Below, piece by piece: positions 16,720 to 25,322 of a stretch of DNA of 64,000 nucleotides (position 1 is the first letter of the stretch; the number at the start of each line of letters is the position of its first letter). This stretch comes from Gimesia sp. (GTDB lineage: Bacteria > Planctomycetota > Planctomycetia > Planctomycetales > Planctomycetaceae): assembly GCA_002706765.1 (NCBI GenBank), contig PAJV01000033.1:1-64000 (forward strand), given 5' to 3'. Under the pieces are notes generated by a model that was not told the DNA's origin, did not search any database, and saw only the letters and a list, made by a program, of their open reading frames with translations. The position numbers and the translations under genes were made by a program.

Positions 16720-19700
16720 CTATTTTTGATCGTTATGATAGAGAACATTTCTTCGAAGAATCGGCAGTAACTCTGCAGTGCTGATTTCCGTTGCAATGAT
16801 TCTTCCGTCACGGCCAATCAAAATCTTCGTCGGATAGCTGTTCACATTATAATTGCCGCAAGTTTCACCAGACAACGTATCGACTCCTATCGGAAAGGTC
16901 AGTCCCCGTTTTTTTACGAACGCTTTTACTTCGTCTGTTGAAACGGAATTATGGTGAAGGCCAATAATCACCAATCCTTTTTCCCCGTAAAGCTCATGCG
17001 CCAATTGAAGCCTGGGCAAATCTGCCATACAAGGTCCACACCATGTGGCCCAGAAGTCCAGTAAAACAACTTTGCCGCGGAGTGAATCCAGATTCAGTTC
17101 GTCCGAATTGATCCAGTCACGGCACACGATCTCCGCAGCCGAAGCCGGGGGTTGACTATCATTACGATAGATCTGGGAATCAAGTTTGATTGGTGCCAGG
17201 CGTTGTACTGGTTTTAGAAGTTGAGTCGTATCGGATTTGACGCTGACGAATCCAGGTAATTGGGTATTATCCGTTACGCTGACCGATGCCTGATACTTTT
17301 GATGTCTGCTTAATCCCCAAGTGCGAAATTCACCTGAAGCATCCGTTTTATGGGTCGAGAGCCTTCTGAATTCACTTCTTTTTTTAGCACCATAGACTGA
17401 CCAAAGTGTCACATCTACATCTTCCAGCGGAGTTCCTGCTGCGTCGACGACTGAGCCGATCAACATTGATTCCGGCTCAAGTTGAATGCGTGCTTCAGTC
17501 CCCTCTTCCAGGCTGGAAACCGAGAGGCTCACTCCCGAGCTTAACTTTTCAGTCAAATGGCACGCCATGATATTTGCGACCCATGGCTTATGCATCATTT
17601 GCAATTTGAACCGTCCATTCTCATCGGTTAAGACGGACTGAGGTTGCTGATCGCCCTGCATCACCAATGCATTGACGGCAGGTTGACCATTCGGTAAAAG
17701 CACGACACCGCGAATCAGAGGAAGCCGTTTGGCTTTTAGATCTTCCAGCTCCGTCGTTTCGCCAGGTTTAATGCGGACGTCTTTCCAATACTTGTCTTCC
17801 CCATAGAAACCATTTCCAGTTCCCACAATAATTCCAAATCTGCCGGACGGCGGGGTCATTTCGAAGCGTCCCTCACTGTCGGTGTAACTGCGTAGAATAA
17901 TTGACCGGTTGCTGATGAGTTGCACCTGCACTCCGGAACACGGCATCTGGTTATCTGTGCTCAATACACGTCCGCGGACTGCTCCTCGGCGGTATAGCTT
18001 GAATTTATACTTACTGTGAGCCGTTCCATCATGTACTCGAGCCCATTCAGTTGTTGCCAGCGATGGATGTCGCTCACTGATATCGACGAGATTCGAGATG
18101 ATCGGGAATCGAGTGTGATACTTGCCTTCCGAATCTACGGGAACGTTTCTTACGTTAATACTTTTCGGATAACCTGAGATGTTGACGATGGCTTCTGTCG
18201 CAGGCTTCCCAGTTTCTGCCTCGATTGCCTGAATTTCTACAGGCACTCCTTTTTCCAGAGTGATTGTGTTCTCTTTTGATGTTCTGGCGTTTTCGATTAA
18301 ACCGTTGACATAGTCCCGGTGTTTGACGAGCACGTTACAATCAACATCTGCTGGAATTCCTTCGATCACAAGCCTGCCCTCCGCATCTGATGTGGGACAG
18401 GCAATTTTCATTCGGTCAAGCCACTCCTGCTGAAGCCACCATCGACTTCCGCCACGTACATTCCAGCTGACGTAGGAAAACTCGGCCCCGGCAATGGGTT
18501 TTCCCAGTTCATCCTGAATCTTGAGAACCAGTGATTCGGGACGAGAAACAATGAGCTTCAGATTCCGTTCGATCTGCCCCGGTTGAACAGAGACGTACGT
18601 GCCGGTGTAACTTTTCCCTGCAGCAGCGACTGTTAATGTGTATCTGCCTGCTGAAATATCATCAAAATGGAAACGACCATCTGCAGCTGTCCTCGTTGAC
18701 TGGTAGTCAGTAACGTTATTTATCACATGACTGCAATGCACGATTGCCTCTACGGGATTGCCTTTCTCGTCGAGAATCAAACCACCGATTTCGGCGTGGT
18801 CGGGATTCGATGCTATCACCGCCTGGTCATTCTCTTGCTGCTCACTTTTATTCGTTGTGGGAACATCTGCTACAGCGTCTCCAGACCGTAAGGCAAGACC
18901 TGGAAGTATGGCAGCACACAAGAATATCACGATTCCCCAGGCAAGCTTTGATAACCTGGCCGAACGACGGACCCGTGGATTCAGAACACGTGTGATACGA
19001 GACTGAAGCGGTCGCATCTGCAATGCAGATAATTGTAAAATCCGTGTTCGCACAGAGCACCACTCCAGTGCACGGACTAATGCTGCACAATATTCGTCTT
19101 TCGTTACCAGATTCTCAACCACAATAAGATCATCGCAACATTGTTCCCGGACACGCTGCAGGTTTCGATGCAACATCCATACCACTGGATGAAACCACCA
19201 GAGAGCACGAATGAAACCTTGAATCCAAAGTGCAGCAGGATCCAAACGACGATGATGTGCCAGTTCGTGCGCAAAAACCGCACGCTGCTCAGTTGCCGAC
19301 AGTTGAGTTAGCATTGCTGCGGGAACAATGACGGTCGGCTGAATCACGCCACATGCCATCGGAGTCACGGGGGCCGGACTTAAAAGCAAACGTATGCGGC
19401 GGCGCAATCCCATTGAATGAGTCAGCTTTCTGAATTCTTCCCGCATCGAACCATCTGCTTCCTTACAGCAGGCAATGATTCGCATCAAATGAAAGCTGCT
19501 TTTCGCCATCCACAGCAGAAACGCCAGGGTTACGATGCCGGAGCCGATCATTAACCAGGCAATGGAACTGATACTGACCGTCAGTTCTTTCTGGATTTTT
19601 AATGATGAGGAAATTATCGAAACCGGGGAATCAGCTGTTTCGGTAGTCGATTTCACTTCTTTCTTCGGGTTATTCGGAACAGTAACAGGCAGATCACTTC

Positions 19701-20028
19701 TGTCACGTGTTACTGATTCGAAAGACGGCACTACCAGATTCTCACCTTCTGGTGGGAGTTCGGATACCATACGCGATGTCTTTTCAACCGAAGCACCGTT
19801 TGATATTTCCCACTGACTGAAAATTCCACCCGGCATTGCAAAAAACGGTGGCACAACAAACTTGATCAGAGCCAGCATCAGCAACGCATACCGAATATTT
19901 GCTGAAATACGATGCTTCCAGAAAACAACGACAAAGATAAGCAATGCGACGACAGTGGACTGCCAGGCCATGTGCTTCACAATAAAGAGCCACGCATCGG
20001 CCACGGAATTAATTGTATCAACGGACAT
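16720..20028 (-). CDS. BlaR1-like M56 peptidase with C-terminal TlpA-type thioredoxin domain
   Basis: This 1102-residue membrane protein has N-terminal helices (about residues 14-62 and 150-176), a M56 zinc-peptidase domain with HELAHH (H254, E255, H258) and a further helix near 362-380. A long extracytoplasmic region holds several carboxypeptidase-regulatory-like repeats (for example GGLILDEKGNPVEAIV, RGRVLSTDNQMPCSGV, RGVVLLPNGQPAVNAL). The last 130 residues form a TlpA/ResA-like thioredoxin fold with WATWCGPC (C997 and C1000). By analogy with BlaR1/BlaI, the peptidase should cleave or inactivate the BlaI repressor encoded just upstream. The start overlaps the BlaI stop as TAATG with GGAGGA upstream, so translation is coupled. 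A thioredoxin module on such a sensor is unusual and suggests thiol or redox sensing or repair. Confidence 0.85.
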   Translation of the reverse strand: MSVDTINSVADAWLFIVKHMAWQSTVVALLIFVVVFWKHRISANIRYALLMLALIKFVVPPFFAMPGGIFSQWEISNGASVEKTSRMVSELPPEGENLVVPSFESVTRDRSDLPVTVPNNPKKEVKSTTETADSPVSIISSSLKIQKELTVSISSIAWLMIGSGIVTLAFLLWMAKSSFHLMRIIACCKEADGSMREEFRKLTHSMGLRRRIRLLLSPAPVTPMACGVIQPTVIVPAAMLTQLSATEQRAVFAHELAHHRRLDPAALWIQGFIRALWWFHPVVWMLHRNLQRVREQCCDDLIVVENLVTKDEYCAALVRALEWCSVRTRILQLSALQMRPLQSRITRVLNPRVRRSARLSKLAWGIVIFLCAAILPGLALRSGDAVADVPTTNKSEQQENDQAVIASNPDHAEIGGLILDEKGNPVEAIVHCSHVINNVTDYQSTRTAADGRFHFDDISAGRYTLTVAAAGKSYTGTYVSVQPGQIERNLKLIVSRPESLVLKIQDELGKPIAGAEFSYVSWNVRGGSRWWLQQEWLDRMKIACPTSDAEGRLVIEGIPADVDCNVLVKHRDYVNGLIENARTSKENTITLEKGVPVEIQAIEAETGKPATEAIVNISGYPKSINVRNVPVDSEGKYHTRFPIISNLVDISERHPSLATTEWARVHDGTAHSKYKFKLYRRGAVRGRVLSTDNQMPCSGVQVQLISNRSIILRSYTDSEGRFEMTPPSGRFGIIVGTGNGFYGEDKYWKDVRIKPGETTELEDLKAKRLPLIRGVVLLPNGQPAVNALVMQGDQQPQSVLTDENGRFKLQMMHKPWVANIMACHLTEKLSSGVSLSVSSLEEGTEARIQLEPESMLIGSVVDAAGTPLEDVDVTLWSVYGAKKRSEFRRLSTHKTDASGEFRTWGLSRHQKYQASVSVTDNTQLPGFVSVKSDTTQLLKPVQRLAPIKLDSQIYRNDSQPPASAAEIVCRDWINSDELNLDSLRGKVVLLDFWATWCGPCMADLPRLQLAHELYGEKGLVIIGLHHNSVSTDEVKAFVKKRGLTFPIGVDTLSGETCGNYNVNSYPTKILIGRDGRIIATEISTAELLPILRRNVLYHNDQK

Positions 20029-20453
20029 TATTTGTCCTCCAGATTCTGATTCTGTTCAAGACGTTCGATGAGAGCCTTGAGTTCCTCAATTTCTTCCGGA
20101 CTGGTGGGTTGACTTTCCAGCAGGGATGCCACAATCGCGACTGAGTTTCCACCAAATATTCGTTGTCTGAGCTTCTGCAGAATTCGACGATGAGTGGATT
20201 TTGGACCTCGTGTCGCGCGGTAAGCAAATGATTTGCCTTGTCCTGACTTCTCTCGCTTCACAAGGTCCTTTTCAGACAATCGATTGAGCAGCGTAAGCAC
20301 AGAACCATGAGCCATCGGACGATATGACTCTAATTGATTTCGGATTTCGCCAGCCGTCAAAGCACCTGCATTCCAGAGGCAAGCCAGTACTTCAAGCTCT
20401 GCCTCAGGTAGATCTTGAGAAACGGGGTGACCACTCCTGGAATTCTTTGCCAT
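20028..20453 (-). CDS. BlaI/MecI/CopY family transcriptional repressor
   Basis: This 141-residue repressor has the winged-helix domain typical of BlaI (LPEAELEVLACLWNAGALTAGEIRNQLESYRPMAHGSVLTLLNRL) and a C-terminal dimerisation and cleavage region (GGNSVAIVASLLESQPTSPEEIEELKALIERL). It is expected to bind as a dimer to the two dyads at 20498 and 20525, repressing itself and the coupled M56-TlpA gene until the membrane peptidase is activated. AGGAG 7 bases upstream supports the ATG. A second operon of the same design starts at 51798. The inducing signal is unknown. Confidence 0.92.
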   Translation of the reverse strand: MAKNSRSGHPVSQDLPEAELEVLACLWNAGALTAGEIRNQLESYRPMAHGSVLTLLNRLSEKDLVKREKSGQGKSFAYRATRGPKSTHRRILQKLRQRIFGGNSVAIVASLLESQPTSPEEIEELKALIERLEQNQNLEDK

Positions 20454-20493
20454 CTAAAGCTCCTGAAGTAACTGGTGTTTCATATACATCACC

Positions 20494-20550
20494 AATTTAG
20501 ACAGACGTCTATTTGTGGTCAATGCATATTTAGACAAATGTCTAAATATG
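20494..20550 (-). promoter_or_regulatory. BlaI-controlled promoter with two operators
   Basis: Read on the minus strand, TTGACC (20522-20517) and TAAATT (20499-20494) are separated by 17 bases. The first operator, TAGAC-AGAC-GTCTA (20498-20511), fills the spacer. The second, a 26-bp dyad with 12-base arms CATATTTAGACA and TGTCTAAATATG (20525-20550), lies just upstream of the -35 box. The centres are 33 bp apart, close to three helical turns. The same arrangement is found at 51741-51790. Confidence 0.75.
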
Positions 20551-20754
20551 CCAAGAATAATCTGATCAATTCGAATGCAATCAAATAAAGGTGTCCGGAA
20601 CCGTTGATCTGCTTCTGCAGGCAGAACCGCAAAGCAGCAGCCTTACTAACTGACATCAGCACCCCAGAACCAACCATCCGAATCAAATATTTTAGTCTCT
20701 TTGCATACCCTTTGTTGGTAGCAGAAATACCTGGATAAAGATAAAGGGACAGGT

Positions 20755-20794
20755 AAAGGGACAGGACTCTTTGAATATAAAAAACCTGACCCCT
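20755..20794. repeat. GGGGTCAGG-type palindrome, diverged copy
   Basis: AAAGGGACAGGACTCTTT (20755-20772) and CCTGACCCCT (20785-20794) form an imperfect stem-loop related to the one split by the IS at 14964 and to the one at 21201. The stretch 20551-20854 around it holds no gene. Confidence 0.5.
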
Positions 20795-20854
20795 ATATGC
20801 CTTCTGCTGGTGATGGATAATCATTGAGCAACATCGGTGACGCACTTTCCTGAT

Positions 20855-21010
20855 TTAGGGTTTGCGGCTGAAAATGAGATTCAACACAAGGTTGACCACG
20901 ATCGTCAGGACGATACTGCCAAAGATGGAAATATGCAGTTGAAAGAAGAAATTTAACAGCACCAGCACGGCAACAAAGATCAACAGTGATAAAAAATAGT
21001 TTTGTTTCAT
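20855..21010 (-). CDS. Small membrane protein, hypothetical
   Basis: A 51-residue frame from ATG 21010 (MKQNYFLSLLIFVAVLVLLN to LVLNLIFSRKP) consists almost entirely of two hydrophobic helices separated by FFFQLHISIFGS. A longer frame to 21112 exists, but its extra N-terminus looks non-coding. No strong ribosome site is visible before 21010, so the call rests on the membrane-protein composition alone. Function is unknown. It lies alone upstream of the BlaI operon on the same strand. Confidence 0.45.
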   Translation of the reverse strand: MKQNYFLSLLIFVAVLVLLNFFFQLHISIFGSIVLTIVVNLVLNLIFSRKP

Positions 21011-21200
21011 TGGGGAAGACTCATGGCAAGGGTTGCGATGGCAGATGATAGATAATCTGGAGCGAAGTAATTTAAGGTCAGAATCAATTTTTGGATTGTG
21101 CCTGAAACTCATCCAGGAATTATTCAGTTTTTATTTTATCACTCATCCTGTGCCAAACATATGTTAAATTGTCTGGAATCCTCTTGCTGCTGAGAAAGGA

Positions 21201-21239
21201 AAAGGGGCAGGAGTCTTTGAAAAAAGACCCGCCCCCTTT
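21201..21239 (-). terminator. Palindromic repeat acting as probable terminator
   Basis: AAAGGGGCAGGAGTCTTT (21201-21218) and AAAGACCCGCCCCCTTT (21223-21239) form a long near-perfect stem. It lies 77 bases after the stop of the leftward BNR gene, and on the minus strand the stem ends in CCCCTTTTCC. It belongs to the same palindrome family as the copies at 14964 and 20755. The rest of 21011-21315 shows no gene. Confidence 0.6.
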
Positions 21240-21315
21240 AGCTCTTCTGATTTGTTTTTTTTTTTACTAAGTGTCACATCGGCCTCTAGCCTTAAAACCC
21301 TTTGGGGGCCTTGTA

Positions 21316-22416
21316 TCAATCCTGCAGCAGTTGTTTAACCGGAATCGACTGATAGCGCAGACCCCCTGGTCCATAGTAGACCAGATGCAGTGTGTCGTCG
21401 CGGAAGGCCATGCTGACATAACTGTAGGAGCCATTTTTGGTTTCTTCGATGTTTTTGAGCTGTTTCCAGGTTTCGCCTTCGTCGTCGGAAATTCCGATGG
21501 TCAGTGGTGTGCGCGGACCCTGGTGATCGGCTCCGGGGACCACCGCATTGTTCCAGATCAGAATCAGTTTATCGGTGCCGGGGATTCGCTGCAGCTGCAT
21601 GGGGGCTTCGGGGTGAACGATATCCGTTTTCTCAGAAGGGCTCCAGGTCTGGCCGCCATCGTTACTGAAGGCGCGATACATGCGCGTGGTCTGGGTGCGG
21701 ATCAGCATCAGGATGCGACCATCGTTCAACTGTTCGATTTCCGGTTCCATGGCGCCGCGCAGGGGGCAGTCGACCTCGTTGACTGATTTTTTCCAGCTTT
21801 GGCCTTCATCATCAGAATAATAGCTGTAGGATCGGAAATGCTCGTCTTTCTGCCAGGCGCTGGGTGAGCCATAGGCGGCCAGCAGGATGCGACCTGATTT
21901 CAGGCGGATGGCCGCGGAATTGACAGTGAAGATCACGCCTTCAGTACCTTGAGAAATCTGGCGGGGTTCACTCCAGGTCTTTCCTTCATCGGTCGATATT
22001 TTGCACCACAGATTGGCAAAACGGTTGCTGTCGATGCGAATGTAGGTCAACAGTAATTTTCCGCTCGTCGTTTTGATCAGACTGGTCGACATTACATTCA
22101 TCTTGCCGATGTTTTCCTGCACCGTCTGGGGAGCAGACCAGGTTTTGCCGCCATCATCAGAATGGATTTCGACCAGGCGTGCCGGATCATGGTCATCGCC
22201 GGCGCCATGGTACCATTGGGTATAGACGAGCAGCAGGCGACCGTTATCCAGGGTGATCAATGAACCTTCGCCATGTCGCGGCAGTTCTTTGGTGGCTTCC
22301 ACCAGTAACCGCGATTCCGCCCGCGTTTCTTTCAGGTTGGTGACGGAAATGACAGCCAGCAACAGCAGGCCGAATCCGAGTTTACAGAAGGCAGGAAAAT
22401 TCAAATGCATTTTCAT
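21316..22416 (-). CDS. Secreted BNR/Asp-box sialidase-like protein
   Basis: From the ATG at 22416 the protein has 366 residues with a Sec signal peptide (KLGFGLLLLAVISVTNLKE, cleaved near RAES). Five Asp boxes are readable: HSDDGGKTW, STDEGKTW, YSDDEGQSW, FSNDGGQTW and ISDDEGETW, consistent with a sialidase-type six-bladed propeller. It lies 13 bases after the lipoprotein stop, which indicates co-transcription with the lipoprotein and DUF1559 genes. The longer frame to 22563 overlaps the lipoprotein gene and is unlikely. It is the counterpart of the gene at 1936. Substrate specificity cannot be read from sequence; glycan cleavage or binding outside the cell is inferred. Confidence 0.87.
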   Translation of the reverse strand: MKMHLNFPAFCKLGFGLLLLAVISVTNLKETRAESRLLVEATKELPRHGEGSLITLDNGRLLLVYTQWYHGAGDDHDPARLVEIHSDDGGKTWSAPQTVQENIGKMNVMSTSLIKTTSGKLLLTYIRIDSNRFANLWCKISTDEGKTWSEPRQISQGTEGVIFTVNSAAIRLKSGRILLAAYGSPSAWQKDEHFRSYSYYSDDEGQSWKKSVNEVDCPLRGAMEPEIEQLNDGRILMLIRTQTTRMYRAFSNDGGQTWSPSEKTDIVHPEAPMQLQRIPGTDKLILIWNNAVVPGADHQGPRTPLTIGISDDEGETWKQLKNIEETKNGSYSYVSMAFRDDTLHLVYYGPGGLRYQSIPVKQLLQD

Positions 22417-22429
22417 GGCGGGCCTTTTT

Positions 22430-22846
22430 TTATTGAAGATTAAAATCATGCTGGACCGGGTCACTGTCCGGCGGAATGGTGAGTGGTTCAATCGTGGATT
22501 TTGTGTTGAACTGTTCCGGCAGATATTGTTTTCGGCTGGTGGAACTGCCGGCGGGTTGATCACCGGGCAGTCCCGTCTCTCCCTGGTAGGCGCTGATCTC
22601 CACCTGGTAGGTGCCCGGTTTGACTGCCGAGCGGTCGGCGAACAGATATGTTCCGGCGTTGATCTGGGTCGTTCTCGCCGGAGCGGTGTTTCCTTTCTCA
22701 GGCACGAGACGTATCACGCCTTCCTGGATCGGATCGCCCTGGTAGGTGACCGTGCCTTTCACGGCAGTAAGTTCCATTTCGTCAGTAGCCTGGCCGCAAC
22801 CGGTCAGGAGTAACAGGCAGCCGCAGAGGAATTTGAGTTTGCTCAT
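22430..22846 (-). CDS. Small lipoprotein with carboxypeptidase-regulatory-like fold
   Basis: This 138-residue lipoprotein has the lipobox LLTGC after a short hydrophobic signal. The body VKGTVTYQGDPIQEGVIRLVP to PGTYQVEISAYQGETG is a transthyretin-like beta-sandwich and aligns block by block with the lipoprotein at 3103 (VKGTVTYQSEPIKDGVIKF). It sits between a DUF1559 gene and a BNR gene in the same order as that paralogue. Surface anchoring is inferred and the molecular role is unknown. Confidence 0.82.
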   Translation of the reverse strand: MSKLKFLCGCLLLLTGCGQATDEMELTAVKGTVTYQGDPIQEGVIRLVPEKGNTAPARTTQINAGTYLFADRSAVKPGTYQVEISAYQGETGLPGDQPAGSSTSRKQYLPEQFNTKSTIEPLTIPPDSDPVQHDFNLQ

Positions 22847-22914
22847 ATGCTGATACCAGGTAGAAGAGGTGCCTTGGAATGGGAATGATATTCTGATAAA
22901 GCCAGGAAACTTCA

Positions 22915-22949
22915 GACGGTGTCCCGTTTTACTGTAGCGCCTTCAAGGC
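22915..22949 (-). repeat. Dispersed 35-nt conserved sequence, copy 1
   Basis: On the minus strand this 35-base stretch matches 41515-41549 at 31 positions, including 24 of 25 across a core that contains GCTACAGTAAAACGGGACAC. It lies between the DUF1559 stop and the lipoprotein start. Confidence 0.6.
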
Positions 22950-23003
22950 CATTTGGGCCACGTATAGTAGATTGAGAGACGCTATGGTTAAATGTGATGT
23001 ACT

Positions 23004-23912
23004 CTAGAACTCACCAATGACTTCGCTGCCGGCGCGTGTCGTCAGATCCTGCAGAGTTCCCAGGTCGATATTTTCTGACAGGAACCGGACTGCCCCGTCT
23101 GCCAGCAGGAAATGACAACCACCGGTGTGGTAGCTGCCCGGCCCGGTGAAGTCATCTCCATTCCAGCTCCAGCCGGTGAGCAGAGGGAAATTAGCGTTGA
23201 TGCCGCTGCGAACGCCAATGCCGCCGCCCCCATAGGCACCCCAGGCAAACAGTTCGTGTGAACCGGGCTTGTCGCCGACCGTTTCTGCAAAAGCCAGTGT
23301 GGTACTGGACCCATCCAGGATATCCCGAAAGCGGGTTTTTGAATTGCGATAAAAGACCCCATCCTTGTTAAAGCCGACGGCGTCCTGGCCATCACGGGCC
23401 GGGTTTCCGTCGCGGCCGCTATGTGCTACCGGCTGATAGTGACTGCCCCAGGAGTCGTCAGGTCCGCCGGCCCCGGTCCAGTTGAGTCCCTCGTCCTGTG
23501 GGTTGCTGGGGCAGAGAAACACGTTGATTTTCTGTTGCGTGACGGGGGCGTTCGAAGAGTGATTGAATGCATTCAGAAAATTGAACTGATTATAGATATT
23601 TGTCTGGTCAAGAAACGGGAGCAACATGGTGGAACACATCTGCGAGCCAAAGTTCTGCGGGGCAGAGGTGGAGTTATCGGTAAAACTGCGACCAAAGGGA
23701 AACATGCTGTGCGTCTCGTGATAGTTGTGCAAAGCCAGGCCAATCTGTTTGAGATTGTTCTTACAGGTACTGCGGCGGGCTGATTCCCGGGCCTGTTGAA
23801 CGGCAGGCAGCAGCAGTGCAATCAGAATCGCGATGATGGCGATCACGACCAGTAACTCGATTAATGTAAAAGCTCTTTGTGCTCTGTTCGGCTGCGAATT
23901 GTGTGACAGCAT
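23004..23912 (-). CDS. DUF1559 prepilin-type N-terminal cleavage protein
   Basis: This is a 302-residue DUF1559 protein with the prepilin-like N-terminus [16 protein letters not shown] and the C-terminal signature [20 protein letters not shown]. The residue before the Phe is Ala, where prepilin peptidase sites and the other three DUF1559 proteins here have Gly, which might slow or prevent cleavage. GGGGGA lies upstream of the ATG. It is first in a leftward group with the lipoprotein and BNR genes. A dyad at 23980, nearly identical to one upstream of the nearby GntR gene, suggests control by that regulator. Confidence 0.92.
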   Translation of the reverse strand: MLSHNSQPNRAQRAFTLIELLVVIAIIAILIALLLPAVQQARESARRSTCKNNLKQIGLALHNYHETHSMFPFGRSFTDNSTSAPQNFGSQMCSTMLLPFLDQTNIYNQFNFLNAFNHSSNAPVTQQKINVFLCPSNPQDEGLNWTGAGGPDDSWGSHYQPVAHSGRDGNPARDGQDAVGFNKDGVFYRNSKTRFRDILDGSSTTLAFAETVGDKPGSHELFAWGAYGGGGIGVRSGINANFPLLTGWSWNGDDFTGPGSYHTGGCHFLLADGAVRFLSENIDLGTLQDLTTRAGSEVIGEF

Positions 23913-23978
23913 GGGTGTTCCCCCGAAACGGATGATACAGGAATGAGATAACGAGCGGATTCAATCTGATAGTAGTTA

Positions 23979-23998
23979 GATATATTATGATATATCAT
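23979..23998. promoter_or_regulatory. Candidate GntR operator upstream of DUF1559 gene
   Basis: The stretch includes ATATATTATGATATATC (23980-23996), which matches 26081-26097 at 15 of 17 positions, and the perfect palindrome ATGATATATCAT (23987-23998). It lies about 70 bp upstream of the DUF1559 start. The most economical reader is the GntR protein encoded at 25312-26031. Confidence 0.55.
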
Positions 23999-24161
23999 CG
24001 TGATGGTTGGTTATAATATCAATTAAAAAATGGAAAAAGTCTGCTGAATCACAAAAATAATATTTCAGCAGCAGCGGAGGCGAAGCGATACCTTCCTCAG
24101 AAGCCGGACCCTGGCACAGTCACTCTGCAGGCACAGGCAATGGTTGCGATTGAGGTAATAC

Positions 24162-25322
24162 TCAGCAGTTGACAGCAGATTGGCTGGTCTGAACAGAATG
24201 CTCGGGGTCTACCTGAAAACGGAACCAGCGAATGACGCTGACGCATTGTTCGTAACACCAGAAGGTGACAAACAATTCGCCATCGGGCAGTCGGGTGATA
24301 TGGGGCGCACCAAATTTGAGTGCGGCGAAATTATCTGACATGTTTTCGCCTGTGGACGTAATGCCTTCCAGCATGTTGTGTCCCCAGAGGGGCTGCTGAT
24401 CTCCGTTGATCCAGGTGCCTGTGTCATCTAAACGAGACAGGCAGGCCCAGAGCCCCGGTTGATCCATACGACGGTAAATATTCAGCAGGCTGCCATCTTC
24501 GAGCAGGCAGGGGGTTAAGGTCTGGCCTGCGATCTGAGTGGAAGCAGGTTCCGACCAGGAGTTTCCTCCGTCGTCGCTGACCGCATAATGATTGGGGAGA
24601 TCTGTCTGCGTCGCTTCGTCGTAACACCAGGCCACTGCCAGCAGGCGTCCGTCAGGATATTCCACCACCTTGGATTCCCAGAAGATCAGGTTGTTTTCCT
24701 CACTATGCATGATGTCGAGGTATTCATCCCAGGAGTGGCCCTGATCGGTGGAAACCAGCGCCAGCATGCGATTTCCGTTGGGTAAAAAGCCGGCCCAGTC
24801 GCGCCACGTGGAAGTCGGCCAGATCCAGCGACCATCAGTGAGTTGCGTGATCGGGCTGCACATTTCGAATTCGGGACCCTCCAGGGGGGGAGAGACAACT
24901 TCTGGTTCTGACCACGTCCGGCCCAGGTCGAGGGAGCGGATCAGTAACAGTTCTGAGGGGACCATGCCCAGAGTCTGGGGATTGCATAAGCCTTCGTCAG
25001 GGAAGTCGGTCCGATCAAATCGCACCAGATTCGCAATCAGCTCGCCTGATTCCGTCGCGGTGAGCCGCCCGAATGTAGAAGTCTGTCGCCCGGTGACACT
25101 GGTATTGATCGGCCCCTGGTATTCCCAGGTCAGCCCCTGGTCAAACGATCGGGACAGGTGCAGTTTGAGGTCGACTGCTTCAAAGGCTTCCCCCAGCATA
25201 TACATGGCAAGCAGAGAGCCATCGGGCAGAGCGGCAACCGAGGGGAAGTAAGCGTGCACGCTTTTCACATGCGGTTTCGCATTTTTGAACAGGATTCCTG
25301 TTTCCAGCTGTTTAAGTTGCAT
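24162..25322 (-). CDS. Cytoplasmic BNR/Asp-box sialidase-family protein
   Basis: This 386-residue protein has no signal peptide, unlike the other BNR proteins in the window. Asp-box-like motifs include RSFDQGLTW, RSLDLGRTW, STDQGHSW and VSDDGGNSW, giving a sialidase-type propeller. The C-terminal half contains PDGELFVTFWCYEQCVSVIRWF. Its start overlaps the end of the GntR gene by 11 bases, so the two are co-transcribed and probably translationally coupled. It could act on intracellular glycan fragments or be a sensor-like partner. Enzyme activity cannot be assigned from sequence. Confidence 0.83.
   Translation of the reverse strand: MQLKQLETGILFKNAKPHVKSVHAYFPSVAALPDGSLLAMYMLGEAFEAVDLKLHLSRSFDQGLTWEYQGPINTSVTGRQTSTFGRLTATESGELIANLVRFDRTDFPDEGLCNPQTLGMVPSELLLIRSLDLGRTWSEPEVVSPPLEGPEFEMCSPITQLTDGRWIWPTSTWRDWAGFLPNGNRMLALVSTDQGHSWDEYLDIMHSEENNLIFWESKVVEYPDGRLLAVAWCYDEATQTDLPNHYAVSDDGGNSWSEPASTQIAGQTLTPCLLEDGSLLNIYRRMDQPGLWACLSRLDDTGTWINGDQQPLWGHNMLEGITSTGENMSDNFAALKFGAPHITRLPDGELFVTFWCYEQCVSVIRWFRFQVDPEHSVQTSQSAVNC

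Noticed and set aside
16720-20453. Beta-lactam resistance operon
   Set aside because: BlaI and M56 domains are present, but there is no beta-lactamase and no penicillin-binding sensor domain; the C-terminus is a thioredoxin fold.
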